Positions 35,676 through 43,529 of a stretch of 64,000 nucleotides of DNA are shown piece by piece. Below the pieces are notes generated by a model that did not search any database, was not told where the DNA came from, and saw nothing but the letters and a program-made list of their open reading frames with translations. The position numbers and the translations under genes were made by a program. This stretch comes from Acidobacteriaceae bacterium (GTDB lineage Bacteria; Acidobacteriota; Terriglobia; Terriglobales; Acidobacteriaceae): NCBI GenBank assembly GCA_025462735.1, contig JAOAPC010000003.1, positions 1 to 64,000 of the forward strand. The letters are read 5' to 3'. Within the stretch, counting starts at the first letter, position 1. Each line of letters begins with the position of its first letter.

Positions 35676-36404
35676 CTATCCGCCGGAGAGGGTGAAGTTC
35701 ACCGTCACCTGCGTATCAACCTCTACCGGCTCGCCGTTCAAAATATATGGCTTGTAACGCCACTGTCTCACCGCATCCAGAGCTGCCTGAGTCAGGAGCG
35801 GGTGTCCGCTGACCACGTGCAGGTTCTGAATAGTGCCGTCCTTGCCGATCACAGCAGCCAACAGTACGCTGCCTTGTACACGCGCCGTGCGCGCTAGTGG
35901 CGGGTACGCTGGATTCACCTTCTTGATTACCAGACCGGCGGTGACGCCCTGCGAGACGCGTATGCGCGTTGGCGTTGCCACCTTCGGCACGGCCATGGGG
36001 GCATTGCTGATGATTCCGCCAATCACGCCGTTCATCTGCCCACCGGGCACGCCACCCGGAACGCCTCCGACTACTCCGGTCATAGGCGGTGGGGCTTCCT
36101 CTTCCTTAATCATCTCCACTTTCTTTGGAATCTTAGTCGGAGTTCGAAGCTGTCCATTGACGAGATCAGTCTGCACTTGCTTAACGATGCGCACTTCGGC
36201 GGGCGGAGGAGGTGGGGGAGGCGGCGGAGGAGGCGCGACCAGCGCCATCATAAGCTGCGCCTTCGGCAGGGCCTCAGTAAACAGCAGCGGAATCAGAACC
36301 ATGATTCCGACAATCACTGCCTCTAGAACGAACGAGAACGTCGTCGTCCTGCCCCGACTAGTTTTTAGCTTTCCACCCGATTCAATCAGACTATCCTCAA
36401 ACAT
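35676..36404 (-). CDS. tonB: TonB-family energy transducer
   Basis: 242 aa. N-terminal membrane anchor ~25-45 ('FSFVLEAVIVGIMVLIPLLF'), then a run of 11 prolines spanning the periplasm, a Gly/Pro linker, and a C-terminal TonB domain (~165-242): 'VNPAYPPLARTARVQGSVLLAAVIGKDG', 'LTQAALDAVRQWRYKPYILNGEPVEVDTQVTVNF'. Transmits proton-motive energy from ExbB/ExbD to outer-membrane receptors. Own terminator downstream (35625-35655). Confidence 0.95.
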   Translation of the reverse strand: MFEDSLIESGGKLKTSRGRTTTFSFVLEAVIVGIMVLIPLLFTEALPKAQLMMALVAPPPPPPPPPPPAEVRIVKQVQTDLVNGQLRTPTKIPKKVEMIKEEEAPPPMTGVVGGVPGGVPGGQMNGVIGGIISNAPMAVPKVATPTRIRVSQGVTAGLVIKKVNPAYPPLARTARVQGSVLLAAVIGKDGTIQNLHVVSGHPLLTQAALDAVRQWRYKPYILNGEPVEVDTQVTVNFTLSGG

Positions 36405-36665
36405 AAGGTTCCTCCTGCACAGGTCTACGATGCTTTAGACACCGAGCATCGCCAATTTGCTCCCAGCTTTCACCAGCTTCAAGCTTTTGTAAGATGCAAT
36501 TTAAAGGCGGACCTTTCGTCCACCTGACTCCGGACGGGGGCGTCCAAAGCCATATCCGAACCAAGAAAATCCGGCGAGCAGCACTGCCCATCGAATAGAG
36601 CTAACACAAGTTTAGGAAACTGAGCTCTGGCGAGTGCTCCACCCCACCCTTTGCAGGGAGGATAT

Positions 36666-37871
36666 TTAAGCCTTCGCTCTGACTTTCTCACGACGACCGC
36701 CGCTGCCCGCAGGAACCATGGCTGGCGGCTTGTTCCGACCAGATCGCCAATCCTGATAGGCCACCAGAATCGGGGCAGCGATGGCGATCGACGAATATGT
36801 CCCAATTAAGATGCCAATAACCAGGGCAAAGGAAAACCCGTGCAACACCTCGCCCCCGAAAACGTACAAAGCGAGCACAGTCAGGAATGTTAAACCTGCT
36901 GTCAAGATTGTTCGACTTAAAGTTTGATTGATGCTGCGGTTGACGACGTCAGACAGCTTCTCTCGCCGCATCAGCTTCAGGTTCTCACGTATGCGGTCGA
37001 ACACCACGATGGTGTCATTATTCGAGTACCCGATCAGGGTCAGAATGGCCGCTATCACTGTGAGAGATATAGGTTTGTTAGTCAGAGAAAAGGCGCCCAG
37101 CGTGATCAGGGTATCGTGGAAAACGGTAACCACGGCGGCGACGCCGTAGATCCACTCGAACCGGAAACCGAGATAAATCAGCATCCCAGCCAATGAATAT
37201 GCGGTTGCCAAGACAGCCTGCTTACGCAACTGGGCTCCTACCTGCGGACCCACAATCTCTACCTGATAGACACCGAAATCGGACAAAAAGAAATTGTTCT
37301 GAATAGAAGCCAGCACGGCTGGTTCAGCAACTCCCCTCAATTCATCGAAGCTGGACAGCACACCACCTTTGGTCTTGTCGCGATAATTGACTATTGCCTG
37401 GGCAATCGCGGAGTAGCGCTGCTGCGCGTCGGTCCCGAGGTGTAGCGGATCCTTTTGCATTAAGTAAGAGGTGAGTGCCAGCGCGCTGGTGTTATTCAGG
37501 TCGGGTTTGCCAGCAGGGGCATTCGTCTGCAGGGCGCTAATGATTTGATTTCTGCCACGATCAAGCGCCTGCTCATTAGTTTCCTGCACCGGAAGGTCGA
37601 TCAGAATCTCATTGCCCCCTACCGCGCCGAGCCGTTGAATGCGGACGTTGTGTAATCCTGCCCGGTCCATGGCTGCGCGGACCGCGTTGTCATCAGGAGC
37701 ATGGGAGTACTTCACATAAACCAATGTGCCGCCGCGAAAGTCGATTCCTAACGGAAGGCCATGCCAGAACAGCATGGAAAGAATTCCCGCCACGCTGAAG
37801 ACCAGCGAGAAGGCAATGAAGTACCACTTCTTGCTTAAAAAATCGATGTTCGGATCACGAAAAAATTCCAC
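36666..37871 (-). CDS. secF: Protein translocase subunit SecF
   Basis: 401 aa. Six membrane segments: first at ~17-37, then a periplasmic domain from 'GIDFRGGTLVYVKY', and five near the end ('AYSLAGMLIYLGFRFEWIYGVAAVVTVFHDTLITLGAFSL', 'TLIGYSNNDTIVVFDRIREN', 'VLHGFSFALVIGILIGTYSSI'). The periplasmic domain is longer than in E. coli SecF, with ~70 extra residues ('QKDPLHLGTDAQQRY'). Works with SecD to pull exported proteins across the inner membrane using the proton gradient. Follows secD in the same direction. Confidence 0.96.
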   Translation of the reverse strand: MEFFRDPNIDFLSKKWYFIAFSLVFSVAGILSMLFWHGLPLGIDFRGGTLVYVKYSHAPDDNAVRAAMDRAGLHNVRIQRLGAVGGNEILIDLPVQETNEQALDRGRNQIISALQTNAPAGKPDLNNTSALALTSYLMQKDPLHLGTDAQQRYSAIAQAIVNYRDKTKGGVLSSFDELRGVAEPAVLASIQNNFFLSDFGVYQVEIVGPQVGAQLRKQAVLATAYSLAGMLIYLGFRFEWIYGVAAVVTVFHDTLITLGAFSLTNKPISLTVIAAILTLIGYSNNDTIVVFDRIRENLKLMRREKLSDVVNRSINQTLSRTILTAGLTFLTVLALYVFGGEVLHGFSFALVIGILIGTYSSIAIAAPILVAYQDWRSGRNKPPAMVPAGSGGRREKVRAKA

Positions 37872-37880
37872 GAAAAACCT

Positions 37881-38005
37881 CAGGTTTCAATGTTGCAAAG
37901 TTTCAAGGTTTCAACGTTGCAAAGTTTCTAGGTTTCAAAATCGGGGTAGCGCGACGGCGAAAGCTAGAAACCTTCTGAAACATTTTGAAACTTTGAAACC
38001 TCAAC
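37881..38005. repeat. GTTTCAA/GTTGCAAAGTTTC repeat between secD and secF
   Basis: Two direct copies of GTTTCAAYGTTGCAAAGTTT (37884 and 37908) and inverted copies further right (AAACCTTCTGAAAC, TTGAAACTTTGAAACCT), forming a large imperfect palindrome in the secD-secF spacer. Confidence 0.75.
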
Positions 38006-38058
38006 TCCATAACAACAGATTCCTCACCGCTAAAGCGGTTCGGAATGACATCTCGAAA

Positions 38059-39663
38059 TTAAATACTCAACGCTTCGCCGACGCGCTTGCGGCTCAGCAC
38101 CCAATCAAAAATCACCCGCGACACAAAAACTGCGGTGAATAAATTAGCAAACAATCCAAAACTTAGTGTCACCGCGAACCCTTTCACCGGGCCGGTGCCG
38201 AATAAAAAAAGAATGACCGCCGAAACGATGGTGGTCACGTGCGTATCCACGATGGTCACCCAGGCATGGCCAAAACCCTGCTCCACAGCGGAAGGCGGAG
38301 TCTTGCCGTTTCGCAACTCCTCTCGAATACGTTCAAAAATGAGAACGTTCGAGTCCACACCCATACCGACTGTGAGGATCACGCCCGCGATTCCGGGCAA
38401 GGTAAGCGTGGCACCGGTGAAACCCAAAAACCCAAGCAGAATTACCAGGTTCAAAATCAACGCGACGTCAGCATTGATTCCCGCCGCGCGGTAATAAATG
38501 AGCATGAAAATCAGGACAGCGGACATGCCAACGATCGCCGCGCGAACGCCAGCCCGAATGGAATCGCTGCCCAACGAGGGCCCCACTGTGCGCTCTTCGA
38601 GGTATTTGATCCCTGCTGGCAGCGCGCCTGAGCGGAGAACCATCGACTGGTCTTTCACTTCCTGTTCGGTGAAGCGACCCTTAATAATCCCTTGATCGTG
38701 GATGGGCTCGTCAATGGTGGCGACGCTCTGGACTTTTCCATCTAGAACCACGCCCAGCAGGTCTTTGACGTGGGCAGAGGTAAAAGCATAAAACTTGCGT
38801 CCACCTTCGGCCGTTAAGGTGAAACCCACGGCCGGTTGCCCATTTTCATCGCGCGATGGTTCAGCGGCGCGCAGGTCTTTTCCACTCACCGCCGGAATGC
38901 GCGATACAAAATACCAGGTCTGGGTGCCATCGGGATTATTCTTGCCCGGCATCAACATTGAATCCTCGGGCATCACTCCGCCTTTATCCTGCAGCGCTGC
39001 TTCCTGGCTCGGATATGGGCCGCCCAGCACCTGTCGAATTTCCAGCATGGCCGTTGATTTTATGATGGCCTCGACGCGCGCCGGATCATCCACACCCGGC
39101 AGTTGGACCAGAATCTGGTACTGACCAAGTCCGTGTTCTTCTATGACCGGTTCGCTCACACCCAGCGCGTCAATTCGGTTGCGAATGGTTTCAATGGCCT
39201 GCTGCACGGCGCGATTCTTCAGGTCGGCCAGATTCGTTGGCTTCATCGTAACGGTGAAAGTGTTGTTTGGACCCGAAGTAAGGTCGTACTCGGGCAGACG
39301 ATCTTGCACGATCGTGCGCAGGTCGGAACTCGCCTCCGGCGGTACCCCCTTAATCACAATTTGCTCAGGGTGATTGACTGGATCAGGCTTAGAGATGTCG
39401 GCGGCATTGATTTTCGCGTTTCGCAAACCCGACTTGAGCGTCTGGATGGCGTTATCGGTGTCGATGTTGACGGCATCGTTCACCTGCACCTGCAAAATCA
39501 GGTGCGTGCCACCTTTGAGGTCCAGCCCAAGGGAAATGCGGTTCTGCAGCGACGAGAGCAACGCATTACCGGAAAAGCCATTGGGAATGCCAAAGATGCC
39601 GTAAACAAACAGCAGCAGCACCCCGATAATGACAATCAGTTTCCAACCCAAATTCTTATTCAT
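38059..39663 (-). CDS. secD: Protein translocase subunit SecD
   Basis: 534 aa. N-terminal membrane helix (8-25), periplasmic P1 domain beginning 'LGLDLKGGTHLILQV', and five C-terminal helices including 'ALILNLVILLGFLGFTGATLTLPGIAGVILTVGMGVDSNVLIFERIREEL' with the essential Asp. Partners SecF in late steps of Sec export. Gene order yajC-secD-secF is the ancestral one. A 187-base spacer with repeats follows before secF. Confidence 0.97.
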   Translation of the reverse strand: MNKNLGWKLIVIIGVLLLFVYGIFGIPNGFSGNALLSSLQNRISLGLDLKGGTHLILQVQVNDAVNIDTDNAIQTLKSGLRNAKINAADISKPDPVNHPEQIVIKGVPPEASSDLRTIVQDRLPEYDLTSGPNNTFTVTMKPTNLADLKNRAVQQAIETIRNRIDALGVSEPVIEEHGLGQYQILVQLPGVDDPARVEAIIKSTAMLEIRQVLGGPYPSQEAALQDKGGVMPEDSMLMPGKNNPDGTQTWYFVSRIPAVSGKDLRAAEPSRDENGQPAVGFTLTAEGGRKFYAFTSAHVKDLLGVVLDGKVQSVATIDEPIHDQGIIKGRFTEQEVKDQSMVLRSGALPAGIKYLEERTVGPSLGSDSIRAGVRAAIVGMSAVLIFMLIYYRAAGINADVALILNLVILLGFLGFTGATLTLPGIAGVILTVGMGVDSNVLIFERIREELRNGKTPPSAVEQGFGHAWVTIVDTHVTTIVSAVILFLFGTGPVKGFAVTLSFGLFANLFTAVFVSRVIFDWVLSRKRVGEALSI

Positions 39664-39678
39664 AACTGATAAAAGACC

Positions 39679-39999
39679 TTATTTCGCAGTAGTTTCTTCC
39701 GGCGTCGTGACCGCAGAAATCGACGCCCGGGTCACTTCCAGCCGCAAATTGTCTGGCGGGACACGGAGATGCACCGAGTCATCCTTTAATGCAACAATCG
39801 TGCCTCGCAGGCCGCCTGTGGTCGTGACTTTATCCCCGGTCTTCAGCTCACCGAGCATCGCCTGCCATTTTTTTTGCCGCCGCTGCTGCGGCATGATCAG
39901 GACAAAGTAGAAGACTGCGAAAATAAGGATAAGAGGCGCGATCCCGATCCAACTGGGGGTGCCGCTGGACTGCCATGCGATTAAGCCGTATGTAAACAT
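39679..39999 (-). CDS. yajC: Preprotein translocase subunit YajC
   Basis: 106 aa from ATG 39999. One membrane helix at ~18-40 ('IGIAPLILIFAVFYFVLIMP') followed by 'QQRRQKKWQAMLGELKTGDKVTTTGGLRGTI', the YajC signature. The frame extends 22 codons upstream without family similarity. Accessory subunit of SecDF. Fifteen bases before secD. The 245 bases between this gene and tgt hold no gene. Confidence 0.95.
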   Translation of the reverse strand: MFTYGLIAWQSSGTPSWIGIAPLILIFAVFYFVLIMPQQRRQKKWQAMLGELKTGDKVTTTGGLRGTIVALKDDSVHLRVPPDNLRLEVTRASISAVTTPEETTAK

Positions 40000-40244
40000 T
40001 TGATGCGCTTTCTTCGTTCTCTTCGTGCCGCAGAAGCTTGAGCTAAGGGATGTTGCCGTGCTCAATCGCTAAAGCGGGCGTCTATTACGCGATTTCCACC
40101 CCAGCGCGCCGCAAGCAGGCGTGCCGGGAATTCCGATTATTGCGGAAACGATTGCGTATTCAGAATCGGACGTTGCCACAGGGACAGCGAGCCACGTCAC
40201 TTCTTCCGGCTGTCCGCCAGAAAGGAAATAAAACCTTTCCCAAG

Positions 40245-41432
40245 TCAAATAGAATGCCGGACGCGCCGCATAGTGTCAAGGTAGTAGCTGAGGTTGTGGA
40301 TGGTATTTAGAACTTGCGCCAGCACTTCGTTCGACGCATAAAGATGACGTAAGTAGGCGCGCGAGTATCGCGTACAAACCTGGCATGGGCAATTGGGGTC
40401 GAGCGGGCTCTCGTCTCCCGCGTACCGGGCTTGTTTGATGGAGATCTTTCCCTCGGACGTGAACAGCAATCCGTGGCGAGCAGCCCTGGTGGGCAGCACG
40501 CAATCCATCACGTCGATGCCCAGATTCGAATATTCAACAATCTCTTCGGGCGTGCCGACGCCCATCAGATAGCGCGGCTGGTCTTGAGGTAAGTACTCCA
40601 GAGTTGATTCAACAATTTCGCGAGTGAGCGCGCGAGGCTCGCCGACGCTCAATCCGCCGATCGCGTATCCGTGGAATCCGATTTCAATTGTCCGCTCGGC
40701 GGATTCTTTTCTGAGCGCATGGTCCATTCCTCCCTGGACGATGCCGAAAAGGGCCTGGGTCATCGCTTCTCGGGTGGGGACGGGCGTCCCCACCCGCCCG
40801 GCCGAGTTGCGCTCGGCATTGCTTGGCGCAGCGGCCTTGTTTGGGCGGGCGTGGACGGCCGCCCCTACACCATCTAAATTCCAGGGCACCTCATTCTTGT
40901 GCTCCTCGAAATACCTCTTGCTTCGCTCCGCCCACCGCAGCGTCATCTCCATTGAGTCGCGAATGCGGGACGGCTCGGCCGGATATTCGGTGCACTCGTC
41001 GAATGCCATGATGATGTCCGCGCCGAGTCCAATTTGCGCTTCCATGGCGGTTTCCGGCGAGAGAAGATGCGATGACCCGTCCAGATGCGAGCGAAATGTC
41101 ACGCCCTCTTCGGTGACTTTCCTGAGATCGCTAAGGCTGAAAACCTGGAATCCGCCAGAGTCGGTCAGGATCGCGCGCGGCCACGACATGAAACGATGCA
41201 ATCCACCCAACTTGCGAATCTGCTCAACGCCCGGCCGCAGATAAAGGTGGTAAGTGTTCGCGAGCAGAATCTGGACGTCCAAGTCTTCGAGCACGCCTTG
41301 GGGCACGCCTTTGACCGTGGCCGCGGTCCCGACCGGCATAAAAACCGGAGTTTCGACCTCGCCGTGAGGAGTGGTCAACTTTCCTCTGCGCGCAGGGCCG
41401 TTGGTTTTGCCGATTTCAAATCGCAAAGACAT
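40245..41432 (-). CDS. tgt: Queuine tRNA-ribosyltransferase
   Basis: 395 aa, about 20-25 longer than usual. Exchanges guanine 34 for preQ1 in tRNAs with GUN anticodons. 'ILTDSGGFQVFSL' holds the general-acid Asp, 'GIDVMDCVLPTRAARHG' the nucleophile Asp region, and 'DPNCPCQVCTRYSRAYLRHL' the zinc site. Residues ~183-220 ('GVGAAVHARPNKAAAPSNAE' and on to 'VPTREAM') are coded by palindromic repeat DNA inserted in frame just before 'ALFGIVQGG'. The rest aligns normally, so the enzyme is presumably active. Confidence 0.95.
   Translation of the reverse strand: MSLRFEIGKTNGPARRGKLTTPHGEVETPVFMPVGTAATVKGVPQGVLEDLDVQILLANTYHLYLRPGVEQIRKLGGLHRFMSWPRAILTDSGGFQVFSLSDLRKVTEEGVTFRSHLDGSSHLLSPETAMEAQIGLGADIIMAFDECTEYPAEPSRIRDSMEMTLRWAERSKRYFEEHKNEVPWNLDGVGAAVHARPNKAAAPSNAERNSAGRVGTPVPTREAMTQALFGIVQGGMDHALRKESAERTIEIGFHGYAIGGLSVGEPRALTREIVESTLEYLPQDQPRYLMGVGTPEEIVEYSNLGIDVMDCVLPTRAARHGLLFTSEGKISIKQARYAGDESPLDPNCPCQVCTRYSRAYLRHLYASNEVLAQVLNTIHNLSYYLDTMRRVRHSI
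40771..40886. repeat. Palindromic repeat insert inside tgt
   Basis: Nested hairpins: GGTGGGGACGGGCGTCCCCACC, GGCCGAGTTGCGCTCGGC and GGGCGGGCGTGGACGGCCGCCC with a CCTACACCATCTAAATTCCA tail. Shares GGCCGGGCGGGT and CCGCCCCTACA blocks with the second thrS insert. Confidence 0.75.
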
Positions 41433-41482
41433 TCAGCGAGATTCTAAAGGAACACGAGGAGATCATCTCGACAGGAGTTTCT

Positions 41483-41578
41483 GATTTTCTCTGCGATCTC
41501 TGGACAAACTCTGCGTACTCTGCGGTGAAAAGCTTTTAACCGCGGAGATCGCCGAGAAATCGCAGAGTTCGCAAAGAT
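41483..41578. repeat. Dispersed 'GCGGAGATCGCCGAG' inverted repeat
   Basis: CTCTGCGATCTCTGG..., ACTCTGCGGTGAAAAGCTTT and inverted TAACCGCGGAGATCGCCGAG then AAATCGCAGAGTTCGCA. Same family as 10899-11005, sharing AAAGCTTTTAACCGC. Lies between tgt and the phosphoesterase gene. Confidence 0.7.
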
Positions 41579-41596
41579 AATCCCTACGAACCTACA

Positions 41597-42055
41597 TCAA
41601 GGGAGCAGTTGAATGATCTCAGCGCGAATTTTCCCGCCCTGCACGATCAATTTCCCGACCGTGACTGACAGTTGGAAACGCCTCGGCCCGGCGCTCCCCG
41701 GGTTCAAATAAAGCACGCCGTCTTTCATCTCTTGCTTGGGAACGTGGCTATGGCCGTAGATCACGGCGTCGATTCCGGCAGATCTCGGCTTCAGATCTAG
41801 ATTTTCCAGGATGTGCAGTACGTAAATCGAGACTCCATCTACTTCCAAAACATTGGTTTCTGGAATGTTCTCCGCCCATGCCTCTCGATCCACATTTCCG
41901 CGCACCGAGGTGACGGGAGCAATTTCGGACAATCGATCGAGAATCGCCGGATCACCAATATCGCCGGCATGGATGATGCGGTCTGCGCCACGTAGTGCCG
42001 TGACCGCTTCGGGCCGTAGAAGTCCATGCGTATCGGAAATCACACCGATAAACAT
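41597..42055 (-). CDS. YfcE/MJ0936-family metallophosphoesterase
   Basis: 152 aa. Calcineurin-like phosphoesterase with all metal-binding motifs: 'VISDTHGLL' (D-x-H), 'IIHAGDIGD' (GD), 'SVRGNVDRE' (GN-D), 'VIYGHSHVP' (GHSH). Small single-domain phosphodiesterases of this type act on small phosphodiesters with Mn2+; physiological substrate not known. Single gene, 58 bases downstream of pilT in the same direction, probably co-transcribed. Confidence 0.92.
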   Translation of the reverse strand: MFIGVISDTHGLLRPEAVTALRGADRIIHAGDIGDPAILDRLSEIAPVTSVRGNVDREAWAENIPETNVLEVDGVSIYVLHILENLDLKPRSAGIDAVIYGHSHVPKQEMKDGVLYLNPGSAGPRRFQLSVTVGKLIVQGGKIRAEIIQLLP

Positions 42056-42113
42056 GGTTTCAGTCTAAGGGAACGCGGCGAAGATGTTTGCTGCTGTGCT
42101 TAGAAGTCGGCGC

Positions 42114-43433
42114 TTACGGAGTTATCTCGGAATTCGACTCCACCGGCGGCGGCGCGAAGTCGGCCAATTCGAGGCGCAGGTTCCCGGCATTAGTCGCGTA
42201 GGCCATGCCGGTCTCATAGTCGATAGTTCCGGCGCGGACTAGCTTTTCGATCTCCCCATCGAAATGCTGCATGCCTTCGGTCGTGCCCACGCGCATTGCA
42301 TCGAGCAGGGTTTTGCCGTCACCCTCACCTTTTTCAACGTACTCGCGGGTGCGAAGCGTCGATTTCAAAATCTCGATCGCTGCTACTCGGCCACCGGCAT
42401 CTTTGCGCGGAATCAGCCGTTGGGAAATGATGTAACGAAAACTCTTCGCCAGGCGATTTCGAATCGTGTGCTGCTCGGCCAGCGGAAATACTCCGACAAT
42501 TCGCTCCACGGTTTTCGCAGCGTCGATAGTGTGCAGCGTGGACATCACAAGGTGTCCGGTCTCGGCTGCTTCCATGGCGATCTCAATGGTTTCGCGGTCG
42601 CGCATCTCTCCGACGAGAATTACTTTTGGCGCCTGCCGCAACGCCGCCCGCAGAGCCTGCGCGAAACTTTTTGTATCGCTGTGGAGTTCGCGCTGGTGGA
42701 CGATGCAGTTCTGGTGCGGGTGCAAAAACTCGATCGGATCTTCAATGGTCAGAATATGAAACGACTGCTGCTTGTTGATGAGATCGATGATGGCCGCAAG
42801 CGTCGACGACTTGCCCGATCCGGTAGGTCCGGTCACCAGCACAATGCCATTGCGCAGCCCGACGATGTTTTGCAGCTCTGCCGGCAAATTGAGGTCGGCA
42901 AACGTGGGGACAGCGCTGGGAATTACCCGCATCACGATTGCGCAAGTGCCGCGCTGCATGAAAGCATTTACGCGAAATCGGGAGGTCCCAGCCAGGCTGT
43001 AGGAGACGTCGCACGAACCCTGGTCACGTAGATTGCCGAGCGCGTATTCGTTATCGCCGATCAACTCGGCAGCAATGTGACGGGTGTCGTCGGGAGTGAG
43101 CGATCGCCCCCCTATTGGTTTAAGTTTTCCGTTAACTTCAACCATCGGCGGTTTTCCCGGCGAGAAAAATAAGTCGCTGATTTTTGGCGCACTACGCAGC
43201 ATCCCTCCGAGCAACCCAGGAACCGAAAATGGAGCGGGAGCTGGCGCCGCTGCTGAACCTGCGCTTTGTGCGGGGGCCGCGGACGGTTGGGCGGATGTCG
43301 GAGCTTGGGCCGGCGCTGGAGCACTTGCTGCAGCGCGAGCCGGGGCGGCCGCGGTGGCGCTGCCCGCAGTACTCGTTGGATTTGGATTATTGCCCGGAAC
43401 AGTGTTGCTGGTAGATGACGTTGACGATGACAT
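42114..43433 (-). CDS. pilT: Type IV pilus retraction ATPase PilT-like
   Basis: 439 aa. N-terminal ~75 residues are an Ala/Pro/Ser low-complexity tail absent from classical PilT. Core: 'DLFFSPGKPPMVEVNGKLKPI' start, Walker A 'VTGPTGSGKSSTLAAI', Asp box, Walker B 'ILVGEMRDRETIEIAMEAAETGHLVMSTLHT', and the AIRNLIR-equivalent near 'RTREYVEKGEGDGKTLLDAM'. Cytoplasmic hexamer that pulls pili in. The usual C-terminal AIRNLIRE motif is not obvious, so a PilT paralogue (PilU-like) is possible. Confidence 0.9.
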   Translation of the reverse strand: MSSSTSSTSNTVPGNNPNPTSTAGSATAAAPARAAASAPAPAQAPTSAQPSAAPAQSAGSAAAPAPAPFSVPGLLGGMLRSAPKISDLFFSPGKPPMVEVNGKLKPIGGRSLTPDDTRHIAAELIGDNEYALGNLRDQGSCDVSYSLAGTSRFRVNAFMQRGTCAIVMRVIPSAVPTFADLNLPAELQNIVGLRNGIVLVTGPTGSGKSSTLAAIIDLINKQQSFHILTIEDPIEFLHPHQNCIVHQRELHSDTKSFAQALRAALRQAPKVILVGEMRDRETIEIAMEAAETGHLVMSTLHTIDAAKTVERIVGVFPLAEQHTIRNRLAKSFRYIISQRLIPRKDAGGRVAAIEILKSTLRTREYVEKGEGDGKTLLDAMRVGTTEGMQHFDGEIEKLVRAGTIDYETGMAYATNAGNLRLELADFAPPPVESNSEITP

Positions 43434-43529
43434 GGGCCCTCGAACCGAACAGACCTAAATTCTCTCAGAGTATGGGCGGGCGTTCGGGTTACGAAGGTCA
43501 TGGTGGAGCTGCAAGGATTCTCCCCGGCC

